From the NCBI GenBank assembly GCA_964632995.1, contig CAZWDL010000087.1, positions 1-31,529 on the forward strand: a stretch of DNA of 31,529 nt, read 5' to 3'. Within the stretch, counting starts at the first letter, position 1; each line of letters begins with the position of its first letter. A program made the position numbers and the translations under genes. This DNA comes from CAZWDL01 sp964632995. GTDB taxonomy: Bacteria; Bacteroidota; Bacteroidia; Chitinophagales; Saprospiraceae. Of this stretch, positions 1 to 7,169 are shown one piece after another. The notes under the pieces were generated by a model. The model saw only the letters and a list, made by a program, of their open reading frames with translations, had not been told where the DNA came from and did no database searches.

Positions 1-590
1 CGCTCTTCTACTGGCTGCTAACCGAAGTGCCCCGGCCCGACGGCGGGCAGGGCTGGCCCGGGCTGCGCCTGCGCGGGGATGTCATGGGTACAGACAACGG
101 TATGGCCAAATACCCCTACATCAGAGAGTCGAGACGCATCAAAGCCGAATTCACCGTCCTGGAAGAGCACGTCGGCGCCGAGCAACGGAAAATGGTGGCG
201 GGGCCGGACGAAGGACAATACGCCGCCTGCTTCTTCGACAGCGTCGGGACGGGCTACTATCACATCGATCTGCATCCGTCCAATAACGGCGATAATTACA
301 TCGACTTCCCCTCTCTGCCTTTTCAGATCCCCTTGGGCGCGCTGCTGCCGCAACGGGTGAATAATCTCTTTCCGGCCAATAAAAATATAGGCACTACCCA
401 TATCACCAACGGCTGCTACCGGCTGCATCCGGTGGAATGGAGTATTGGGGAGGCAGTGGGATGTCTGGTTGCTTACGCGAAAAAGAAAAAGGTCGTCGGC
501 CGTACAGTGCGGGAGAAGGAGGATTTGCTGAGCGATTTCCAGCGGTGGATTAGAAGTCAAGGGCTGGAGACGGAGTGGCCCAAGAAGTAA
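1..590 (+). CDS. FAD-dependent oxidoreductase, C-terminal part (5' end outside window)
   Basis: The open frame enters from the left edge (first full codon at position 3) and ends with TAA at 588-590, so only about 195 C-terminal residues are visible. The end resembles large Bacteroidota FAD-dependent oxidoreductases (FAD_oxidored type, often called xanthan-lyase-like). Family-typical stretches are YIRESRRI near the start, YYHIDLHP in the middle, and the closing FAD-contact region with IPLGALLPQRVNNL, NIGTTHITNGCYRLHPVEW and SIGEAVG. The N-terminal dinucleotide-binding domain lies outside the window, so substrate and localisation cannot be judged. A degenerate second copy of its last 22 codons lies about 740 bp downstream (1265-1330). 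The family call is fairly secure; the reaction is unknown. Confidence 0.8.
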   Translation, partial: LFYWLLTEVPRPDGGQGWPGLRLRGDVMGTDNGMAKYPYIRESRRIKAEFTVLEEHVGAEQRKMVAGPDEGQYAACFFDSVGTGYYHIDLHPSNNGDNYIDFPSLPFQIPLGALLPQRVNNLFPANKNIGTTHITNGCYRLHPVEWSIGEAVGCLVAYAKKKKVVGRTVREKEDLLSDFQRWIRSQGLETEWPKK

Positions 591-599
591 TATGAAATC

Positions 600-806
600 T
601 TACCTGGTCAGATCTCGCTCAGCCTCTGATTGATACCTTTCCTCAAGAAGAAGGATGTATTCCTGAGTAGATTTCTGGCGGAGAAAGTTATTGATCCGTT
701 TGCCGAATGGTTTTGCCATTTCAGTAGCATTGATCAACTTATTCCCATCTGAAAATTTGAAGGAGATTTTCTGTCCTTCATAGTTGAATTTAACAAGTTC
801 ACTCAT
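600..806 (-). CDS. Truncated KilA-N domain protein
   Basis: The frame encodes 68 residues. The N-terminal half carries a recognisable KilA-N start: a short beta-rich lead-in, then LINATEMAKPFGKR at residues 24-37 and NFLRQKST at 40-47. KilA-N is a DNA-binding domain of phage and mobile-element proteins. Bacteroidota homologues I know of continue with a conserved part (around a W-x-H-P-x-L-A-type motif) that is absent here, because the frame stops at TAA (600-602). This is therefore a 3'-truncated remnant or a minimal derivative. The stretch is AT-rich compared with the flanking oxidoreductase gene, consistent with transfer. A perfect 24-bp palindrome lies 14 bp upstream of the start codon. 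Confidence 0.55.
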   Translation of the reverse strand: MSELVKFNYEGQKISFKFSDGNKLINATEMAKPFGKRINNFLRQKSTQEYILLLEERYQSEAERDLTR

Positions 807-819
807 ATTAAGGTTTTTT

Positions 820-843
820 CCGATGCGCTAATTAGCGCATCGG
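820..843. promoter_or_regulatory. 24-bp perfect palindrome upstream of the KilA-N gene
   Basis: CCGATGCGCTAA is followed directly by its reverse complement TTAGCGCATCGG. The T run adjoining it lies on its left side, so in the transcription direction of the minus-strand gene the stem would be followed by A residues, not U. That argues against a terminator for that strand. Its position just upstream of the KilA-N start (806) makes an operator for a dimeric repressor the most natural reading. This is inference from symmetry and position only. Confidence 0.45.
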
Positions 844-1264
844 GGCAAAAGATCAAGCAGATTTGTACTGCGTGCTCACGAAATATTGGGGAATTGAATG
901 AATTTGTTTGAACGAAACAAGTGTGTTTAATTCGTTTAAAATTACAAACGAATTTGGTTTATGCTTTTTGAAAACAGGTTTACTGAAGTAGTATCAGTAT
1001 CGATTATCCACATCTTTAGTTGGTGCAAACTTCATTGATTCTTCCGTTTTTCCGTCTGCCGGCAGGCAAGGAGTTAGGAGTTTTACATTCTCTCCACCCG
1101 TGTAATCGCTAATTCCTAACGAGGCTTTTACGTCTTTCACTGACAATACAAATATGCACAAAATGTTTTAAATATGCAATTTAGATGAAATAATAGTATT
1201 CAAGGATATTCGCTTACATCCCTTTGCTGAAGACCAACGGGTTTTACGCTTCATAATATAAAGA

Positions 1265-1330
1265 ATTGCTCAGCGATTTCCAGCGGTGGATAAGAAGACA
1301 GGGCTGGAAATAACTTGGCCGGCAAAATAA
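1265..1330 (+). pseudogene. Degenerate second copy of the FAD-oxidoreductase 3' end
   Basis: The 20 bases at 1272-1291 are identical to 531-550 in the oxidoreductase gene, and similarity continues to the stop codon. Translated, the copy reads LLSDFQRWIRR and then, after a one-base loss, GLEITWPAK-stop. The intact gene reads LLSDFQRWIRSQGLETEWPKK-stop. The changes are protein-like substitutions, so this looks like the tail of a former paralogue. A recombination scar flanking the KilA-N insert is the alternative. Nothing recognisable of the gene survives upstream of about 1262. Confidence 0.6.
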
Positions 1331-1492
1331 ATTTTCCCCCTCAGGAACTTTATTCTCCCGATGAAGGTAGAAATTGGTAAAATAATCAGTCCATCCATGC
1401 TGTACGCCTCCACATATCCCAATCACTACCTGGTAAACAAACCGCCCGGCGGAGGAAGGGAACGATGTTGCTGAGCGTATAGAGCAGCTCGG

Positions 1493-1530
1493 AAAGAGGC
1501 CTTCCTGCATATGTCGGGAAGGCCTCTTTT
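1493..1530 (-). terminator. Rho-independent terminator of the TonB receptor operon
   Basis: A 13-bp perfect stem (AAAGAGGCCTTCC at 1493-1505 with GGAAGGCCTCTTT at 1517-1529) encloses an 11-base loop. It lies 18 bp beyond the receptor stop codon. The arms begin and end with A/T runs, so it could act on both strands, but only the minus strand has a gene leading into it. Confidence 0.8.
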
Positions 1531-1547
1531 GGGCGATCGGATAGGAG

Positions 1548-3986
1548 TTACAACCTCACCCTCACCGTTCCGTAAAAACTGCGCCCGTCCGCCGGAATGA
1601 TCCCCGGTCCCGGGTAGCCCGTCGCGCGGCGGGTGAAGTAGGCGGCGTTCGTCAGGTTGTTGACGCCCGTCTGGAACCGGAAGCGCCCCAGCTCGTAGCT
1701 CACCGAGGCGTCCATCACATTATAGGTAGGGATGAGCCCGCGCGTGGCGTCGACGACGAAGGTGGCGTTGGTGGCGTCGCTGTAGTGCTCCTGCACATGG
1801 GTAAACTGATAACTCGCGCGGAAATCCTTATAGCCAAAAGTAAAACCAGCTTTGATGCTAAAGGGGGGGATAAGCTCGACGGCATTGCCGACAAACTGGC
1901 GCTGTCCGGTGAGGTAGCGGCCGTGTAGTGCGCTGAAGTTGGTGAATACAGAGAGGGAATAGGGACGTTCAGCCTCACCGGTAAAGAGTCGCCACAGTTC
2001 CGCCTCGGCGTATGCTTCCAACCCCAGGATGCGCGCGTCGCCGATATTGGTGCGGTAGTTGACCCGGCGTTCCACGACGGCGGGGTCGGGAACGGTGATC
2101 TCCGCGATGCCGATGCGGTCGCGGTACTTGAGGTAGAAGAGGCTGAGATCGAAACGCATGGCGCCGCGCAGCAGGGAGCCGCGCAGGCCCAGGTCGAAGT
2201 TATAGCCGTTTTCGTCGCTCAGCAGCGAATCGATGACCAGGTTGGGGTTGACCACAGCCAGGTCACTGAAGTTGATGGAGCGGTAGTTTTGGGAGAAGTT
2301 GCCGTACAGTTCCAGGTCTTCCTGCAGGCGGTAGCCCACACCCAGACCCAGCAGGACGAAGCTGCGCTCGTTGAGGCGGGCCTCCTCGAACTTCTGTTCG
2401 AAGATCAGCTGGTCGCCCGCGAAGATACGCTCCTTGTAATAGCCGTCGGAAGCGGTGCGGATATATTCGAAGCGGACGCCGGGGGTGATCGTCAGTTTCG
2501 GGCCGATATTGAAGAGGTTTTCGGCGAAGACCGACACGTTGCGGCTGGGGAAGTCGTAGTCCGACCTTTCCGGTTCGGTTTCATTCAAAAAGCGAAAGTC
2601 CGGGCCGCTGCCGTCGCTGGCGTCGCCCTGGCGGTTCTGGGTGAAGCCCTGGTAGTAGCGTACGCCGGCGAGGAAGTTGGCCAGGTTGTTGCCGATCTTG
2701 TAGCGGTGGATGAGGCGCGTTTCGTTGCCGAAGTTGCGGTACTGTCCGACGATCAGGTCGCGTTCGCGCATGGGATCGGGGCGGTTGATGGGGCCGAGTT
2801 CGCCGAGGGCGTCGCGTTCGGCGATCAGCAGGAAGCTGCGGCTGTTGATCTTGGTGCGGTCGGAGAGGCGGTAGTCGAGGTTGAAGGCGCCGAGGTTCCA
2901 GTCGACCTTAAACCAGTTGCGCGCCCGCTTCGACTGCCGGGGGTCCTGCTGGAATTCGAAATCCATCAGGCCGCCCGGTTGCTGGGCGAGGTAGTTCATA
3001 TGGGTGAACTCCATTCCTATTTTCAAGCGGTCCGATACTTTGAGATTGGTATTGACGAAAGCCGTGCGTTGTTCAAATCCGGAATTGGGCCGCCAGCCGT
3101 CGCCGCGCTTGTACTGCAGGAAGCCGTAGTAATTCAGCTTGCCCGTAGTGCCGCCGATGCTGTTGAAAGTGTTGAAGAGACCAAAAGAACCCACGGTGTT
3201 TTCGGAGATGAATTCGAAGGGTTTATCTTTAGGCCCTTCCCTGAAGACGAAGTTGAGCAGCCCGCCGAACTGCGGGCCATACTGCAGCGAAGCCGCTCCC
3301 CGCACGATTTCAATCCGGCGCAACGCCTGGGTGGGCGGCGTGTAGTAGCTCTCCGGATAGCCCAGGGCATCGGCGCTGATGTCGTAGCCGTTCTGGCGGG
3401 TGTTGAAGTTGGAGGTACGGTTGGGGTCCAGCCCGCGGGCGCCGATGGCCAGCTGCAGGCCGGCGCCGTCGTTCTCCCAGATATTTAGACCGGCCACGCC
3501 GCGGTATACTTCCCGCGGGTTATTGGTCGCCAGGTTACCCAGCACCTGATCCAGTTCAATGACCTCGCTTTTCTTGGCGGCGTAAATGGCGGTGCCTTCC
3601 ACATTGAGCAGCCTGCGCAGGCCGTACTGCTGCCCCGCCATCGCCTGTATCTCGACGGTAGCGGCAGTCAGGGCCAGGCTGTCCATCACCAGGTTGAAGC
3701 GGCGTTCCGTGCCGCGCAGGTCGACGGTGGTGGTAACGGTGGTATAGCCCTCGGCGAAAAGTGTGAGGGTGTACAGGCCGGTGTCCAGCTGCTCAAAAGC
3801 GTACTGGCCCCGCCCGTCGGTGATTTCCAGGTCATTGCTTTCCGTGAGGAAAACGGTGGCATCTTTCACCGGGCGGCCATCCGACTGGATGACCTTGCCA
3901 AACAGCCGCGCCGACTGGGCAGTGAGGTCCTGCGGCAGGCTAATCAGCAAGGTCAGTAGTGCGATGCAGTGTGCTATTCTTCTCAT
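1548..3986 (-). CDS. FecA-like TonB-dependent outer-membrane receptor
   Basis: The predicted product is 812 residues with a start at 3986 (MRRIAHC). The frame stays open upstream, but that extension is not protein-like, whereas 3986 gives a good signal peptide (residues 1-23, cleavage near LTA/Q). Residues 27-100 form a carboxypeptidase-regulatory-like beta sandwich typical of Bacteroidota receptors. The plug follows at about 125-255 and includes IEIVRGAASLQYGPQFGG (225-242). The rest is a 22-strand-type barrel. The plug motifs (GARGLDPNR, NGYDISADALGYP, YYTPP) resemble the FecA/ferric-citrate group, so an iron chelate is a reasonable but unproven substrate. It is the last gene of a minus-strand operon, 56 bp after the HTTM gene, and ends at a strong terminator. 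Confidence 0.9.
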   Translation of the reverse strand: MRRIAHCIALLTLLISLPQDLTAQSARLFGKVIQSDGRPVKDATVFLTESNDLEITDGRGQYAFEQLDTGLYTLTLFAEGYTTVTTTVDLRGTERRFNLVMDSLALTAATVEIQAMAGQQYGLRRLLNVEGTAIYAAKKSEVIELDQVLGNLATNNPREVYRGVAGLNIWENDGAGLQLAIGARGLDPNRTSNFNTRQNGYDISADALGYPESYYTPPTQALRRIEIVRGAASLQYGPQFGGLLNFVFREGPKDKPFEFISENTVGSFGLFNTFNSIGGTTGKLNYYGFLQYKRGDGWRPNSGFEQRTAFVNTNLKVSDRLKIGMEFTHMNYLAQQPGGLMDFEFQQDPRQSKRARNWFKVDWNLGAFNLDYRLSDRTKINSRSFLLIAERDALGELGPINRPDPMRERDLIVGQYRNFGNETRLIHRYKIGNNLANFLAGVRYYQGFTQNRQGDASDGSGPDFRFLNETEPERSDYDFPSRNVSVFAENLFNIGPKLTITPGVRFEYIRTASDGYYKERIFAGDQLIFEQKFEEARLNERSFVLLGLGVGYRLQEDLELYGNFSQNYRSINFSDLAVVNPNLVIDSLLSDENGYNFDLGLRGSLLRGAMRFDLSLFYLKYRDRIGIAEITVPDPAVVERRVNYRTNIGDARILGLEAYAEAELWRLFTGEAERPYSLSVFTNFSALHGRYLTGQRQFVGNAVELIPPFSIKAGFTFGYKDFRASYQFTHVQEHYSDATNATFVVDATRGLIPTYNVMDASVSYELGRFRFQTGVNNLTNAAYFTRRATGYPGPGIIPADGRSFYGTVRVRL

Positions 3987-4042
3987 GGTTGCTTTTCTAA
4001 ATGAAAAAGCGGTAGTTGTAATTTTATATTGACCTCCCTTTT

Positions 4043-5776
4043 TCAATCCCTCAATATCCAATGCTTGGGCGCCAGTCCATCGCGGCACGCCGCCAGGTTG
4101 ACATCCGGGTCGATCAGGCGGCGGCTGGCCCGTCCATTGAGGGCCACGTGGCAGTCGACCGTCACTACCGGATTTTCGATACCGTATTTCTCCCGGTATT
4201 CCTCCGCCAGAAAATGGGCGTATTGCAATATAAAATCGGGCTGTATCGCCATTTGCTTTTCCTGGAAAGTCGTCAGGTAATCCGAATTGATCACCTCGCT
4301 GCGCCGGCCCGTCGCCGGGTCTTCCACCGTGAAAGTGGCCTGCCCTGCTTTTTCCACCAGCATAACCCGCCAGGCGAAGCGGTAGCCTTCTTCCGTCCAC
4401 AGGACATTGCCGGGATACAGTAGATAGCGGAGGGGGAGGAGTAGTTGAATCAGAAAATATACCCCCAGGAGCGTAGCGAGACAATGTCCTTTCAATTTAT
4501 AAAATGAAGGTACGGATAGTATTTGGCGGCCACTTCGCAAAAGGGATTCTCCCACTCCTAATAAGGAGGCCGAATAGAGATAAACATTCGATATCTCCGA
4601 GGTCGCGAAAGCGGATACAGGGTTTCTACAAACCTTGGACCTCTCCGAGGGCCTTATTGGCCATTGAGGCTCCGACTTCGGAGAAGTCGATTGTTTGTAG
4701 AATAGCGGTGCTATGCTTGCATCGACCTCGGAGAGATCGAATGGTCCTTTTATTTGCGAAGTTGGGCTTTGCTTATAAGAATCAATCGTTCTGCTCGAAA
4801 AAATTCCAGACAAACCGGCATCAGTAAATACAGAGACTTCTTCCCGTATGCCCATCTCCGGTTCTCCTCGTCTCCTATTCTCCTCGACCCCTATTTTCCC
4901 CGTCCCCCGGTCTCCCCGTCTCCGGTACCCTATCCAACTCAATAGTTTTTCGTGAAAGCTCGCCGGAAAAAAGATCAGCGTATTGAAAATCATGATAAAA
5001 GGAAACAGGCCGATGTTGAAGAGGATTCGCGTCAGCACGTGAAAAACGACTACGGCCGCGTAGGCGAAGGGCCGCGTCCGCCGGTTCATCAGCCAGAAGG
5101 GGATGGTCAGGTCGTACAAGGCGCCGGCCCAGCTGAAGGGGAAGGGCATCCAGCTCAGGGTAAACAGCGAGCCGATCAGCGGCAGGTCGGCCTTGGCGGG
5201 CAACCACACGGCCAGCGGCATGGCGCGGAAGAGCCAGTCGGGATTGAGCTTGGCGAAGCCTGCAAAAAAGTAGACGATGCTCAGCTGTAGAATGAGAATG
5301 TTGATGGTCCAGACCGGTACCTGATCGAGTCGCTGTTTCGGCTTGCGCCAAACGTCGAGCGAAAAGCGCCGGTGTGCGGGCAGAAAAATCAGCAGGAAAG
5401 CCAGCAGACAGACCAGGTAGTAGTGGTTCAGATAATTGGTCAGGTCCGTGAGCTCGGCATAGGTGAAAGAAAGGAAAAAAGTGATAATGGCTGCCCGGTA
5501 GAACAGTCCCAGCATCACCAGTCCGGCGCTGAGAGCAATGATGCCGTAGAGGACATACATGCCCGGCACGTCGAGCACCTTCACCCACTCGAACCCAAAG
5601 TATTTGAAAAAGAAAACCGGCTCGCCATACAGTCGCTCGATCCATCTGCTCCACATAAAACGCAGGGCGCCCACCATCATCAGCGCGCCGAATAGGATCC
5701 GGAACGTGATCAACGGGGCAATCGGGACTTCCCGATTGACAAAACGTCGTTTTATATGTTGGATGGTTCGATGCAT
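4043..5776 (-). CDS. HTTM-domain (vitamin K-dependent gamma-carboxylase-like) membrane protein with internal insertion
   Basis: The product is 577 residues. Residues 20-275 form a multi-spanning HTTM/VKGC-type domain with family-typical LTNYLNHYY (112-120), FFAGFAKLNPDWL (170-182) and FHVLTRILFNIGLFPF (245-260). Another membrane segment lies at about 431-452. A soluble C-terminal tail follows, rich in family-like features (EGYRFAWR, VTVDCHVALNGRASRRLIDPDVNL, ending in W-I-L). Bacterial homologues are typically near 440 residues. The excess is residues about 285-425, a low-complexity segment encoded by repeat-like DNA (4500-4927) that stays in frame. VKGC relatives carboxylate glutamate with reduced vitamin K, but activity of bacterial HTTM proteins is mostly untested. 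The operon context suggests a role with the imelysin, the DUF4856 protein and the TonB receptor. Confidence 0.85.
   Translation of the reverse strand: MHRTIQHIKRRFVNREVPIAPLITFRILFGALMMVGALRFMWSRWIERLYGEPVFFFKYFGFEWVKVLDVPGMYVLYGIIALSAGLVMLGLFYRAAIITFFLSFTYAELTDLTNYLNHYYLVCLLAFLLIFLPAHRRFSLDVWRKPKQRLDQVPVWTINILILQLSIVYFFAGFAKLNPDWLFRAMPLAVWLPAKADLPLIGSLFTLSWMPFPFSWAGALYDLTIPFWLMNRRTRPFAYAAVVVFHVLTRILFNIGLFPFIMIFNTLIFFPASFHEKLLSWIGYRRRGDRGTGKIGVEENRRRGEPEMGIREEVSVFTDAGLSGIFSSRTIDSYKQSPTSQIKGPFDLSEVDASIAPLFYKQSTSPKSEPQWPIRPSERSKVCRNPVSAFATSEISNVYLYSASLLGVGESLLRSGRQILSVPSFYKLKGHCLATLLGVYFLIQLLLPLRYLLYPGNVLWTEEGYRFAWRVMLVEKAGQATFTVEDPATGRRSEVINSDYLTTFQEKQMAIQPDFILQYAHFLAEEYREKYGIENPVVTVDCHVALNGRASRRLIDPDVNLAACRDGLAPKHWILRD
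4500..4927. repeat. Repeat-like insertion inside the HTTM gene
   Basis: This segment corresponds to HTTM residues about 285-425 and looks unlike the flanking coding DNA. It contains several copies of a CGACCTCGGAG-type palindromic unit in both orientations: 4588-4608, 4637-4653, 4673-4689 (CGACTTCGGAGAAGTCG) and 4722-4740 (TCGACCTCGGAGAGATCGA). It also contains a polypyrimidine tract at about 4840-4927 made of repeated CTCC/TCCCCGTC motifs. It has no stop codon in the HTTM frame. It resembles dispersed intergenic elements rather than a protein domain. Confidence 0.6.
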
Positions 5777-5895
5777 TAAAAGATAATAAGTGTTTGGGTT
5801 CTTGAGTGTTTGAGTTCGGGGAACCCATCAAAAAACGGGTATTAACTTAGAATGATAGAGTACCCCAGGAACCTAAGTACCCAAGAATTCAACGA

Positions 5896-7017
5896 TTAAT
5901 CCGAATCACTCGGGTTATCGACGTATGTAATAGCCACGCAAAGCACGGCCGGCATATCCGTTTTGAGATTGACGACCTGCTTGGTCAGTTCGTTGTAAGC
6001 TTCCTCTACGGCGGCGGTATTCTGGTCGACGGCTTCCGAGAGCGGGTCCTCGAGGGCAGCGACGGCCTGTACCGCAGCTTCATATTGCTCCTGAATGATT
6101 TCGTCGAGCAGACGTCCGTTTTTTTCAGCGTTGATTTCCTGAAGGAAGTCATCCAGGCCGGTGCGGTTGTTGCCGCTCAGATCTTCTCCGAGGTAAAAGC
6201 GCTGACTACCACGTACTGCCTCCAGCGCCAGCTCAGCGGAGATGCCGCTAAAGAAGGCCTCCACTTTATCGGGATTGGTGAAGCCCAGCGTCACCACGCC
6301 GCTGGGGATGCCGATGCGATCGCGCTTGATCTCCTCGTAATGCTCATTCAGGTTGTTGACGATAAGGCTTAGGGAGGAGCCCGCTGCCGTCCCGGTATTT
6401 TGCACGAAGGTGCTGCGGTAGCCGCTGTTCCATCCTTCGAGGGTTTGCGTTACCCGGTTGACCATATCATTCACTGCTTCCTCCAGGTATTGTTTGTAGT
6501 TGTCAGCCAGATTGCCGGTAGTGTATTGACCGACGATAGCGGCATCATCATTCCCGATGCCGAAGAGCAGGTAGTCCAGGGCGGGAAAGCCCTTATCGAA
6601 AGCTGAGGGATTGTCGAAGTCCCAGGCGCCCGACTGAATATTCTGGTCCACCTGTGCGACATTGAGCGGGAAGTTGTTGAGGCTGTTGCGCAGGAAGACC
6701 TGCTCGGCGGGGCCGAACTCATAGGGAGCGGCCTGTTCCCAGGTCAGGTAAGCCGCTTTCCAGCTCTCGCGCAGGGCCGTGAGGCCGTCAACATCCGGAG
6801 CATCGACAAAGGCCTGGGTGCGATCCCGCAGATTGATCATTTTGATCTGCAGGTCGGTGTAAATAGGGATGATCAGGTTATCGGCCAGGTTGGTATACAG
6901 GGCTTCCTGGTCGAAGTCATTGTCGCAGGGATCGCCCACGCCGCCGTTGTCATCCTGGCAGCTCAGCAGTGCCAAGAGTGCCAGCAGAATAAGTGCATGT
7001 ATGTTTTTCAAAGTCAT
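5896..7017 (-). CDS. Imelysin-like lipoprotein
   Basis: The start at 7017 gives a lipoprotein signal (MTLKNIHALILLALLALLSC, lipidated Cys20) and a 373-residue product; the longer upstream start lacks sense. The Cys is followed by QDDN, an acidic pattern like the surface-export signal of Bacteroidota lipoproteins. The body is the helical imelysin/ICMP fold: SWKAAYLTWEQAAPYEFGP (85-103) and KGFPALDYLLFG (142-153) replace the GxHxxE signature of classical imelysins (M75), so peptidase activity is doubtful. Imelysin-like proteins such as IrpA are linked to iron uptake. The gene lies 119 bp upstream of the HTTM gene and 152 bp downstream of the DUF4856 gene in one operon. Confidence 0.88.
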   Translation of the reverse strand: MTLKNIHALILLALLALLSCQDDNGGVGDPCDNDFDQEALYTNLADNLIIPIYTDLQIKMINLRDRTQAFVDAPDVDGLTALRESWKAAYLTWEQAAPYEFGPAEQVFLRNSLNNFPLNVAQVDQNIQSGAWDFDNPSAFDKGFPALDYLLFGIGNDDAAIVGQYTTGNLADNYKQYLEEAVNDMVNRVTQTLEGWNSGYRSTFVQNTGTAAGSSLSLIVNNLNEHYEEIKRDRIGIPSGVVTLGFTNPDKVEAFFSGISAELALEAVRGSQRFYLGEDLSGNNRTGLDDFLQEINAEKNGRLLDEIIQEQYEAAVQAVAALEDPLSEAVDQNTAAVEEAYNELTKQVVNLKTDMPAVLCVAITYVDNPSDSD

Positions 7018-7090
7018 TTTAATTAAGTTTTTAATCGATCCTTCTTTACGCAGGGAAAGGCGAAGCCGACGCTTCACCTTTTGTGAATTT

Positions 7091-7156
7091 ATTGATGGGG
7101 TGACTCACAGTCACAGTCACCCCGTCAATCAAACCACTTCAAGTCACCCCGTCAAT
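7091..7156. repeat. Inverted-repeat element (ATTGACGGGGTGACT family), locus 1
   Basis: ATTGATGGGGTGACT (7091-7105) pairs with AGTCACCCCGTCAAT (7115-7129), and the second sequence recurs exactly at 7142-7156. The same 15-mer is present at 29434-29448 with its inverted partner at 29414-29428. Here the element sits between the DUF4856 and imelysin genes of one operon, where the hairpin could affect transcript processing or partial termination. Confidence 0.75.
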
Positions 7157-7169
7157 TAACCCCACGGTG

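Larger units (their letters stand above)
807..1492. other. AT-rich gene-free stretch
   Basis: I see no convincing gene here. The stretch holds the 24-bp palindrome at 820-843, a 9-bp inverted repeat (AATTCGTTT at 929-937 with AAACGAATT at 946-954), a GTCTGCCGGCAGGC palindrome-like motif near 1050-1070, and the oxidoreductase tail remnant at 1265-1330. The open frame at 1244-1510 (minus) overlaps that remnant and a terminator and has no recognisable protein features. Base composition is much richer in A and T than the neighbouring genes until about 1260. Confidence 0.5.

Noticed and set aside
2289..3488. A 399-codon open frame on the plus strand opposite the TonB receptor.
   Set aside because: It is the antisense shadow of a well-supported receptor gene. 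Its composition (rich in A, V, G, E, F) is typical of antisense frames, and it shows no motif.
4875..5831. A 318-codon minus-strand frame overlapping the HTTM gene in another frame.
   Set aside because: The HTTM frame carries the membrane segments and conserved motifs; this overlapping frame is rich in R, P, A and H and is a shadow.
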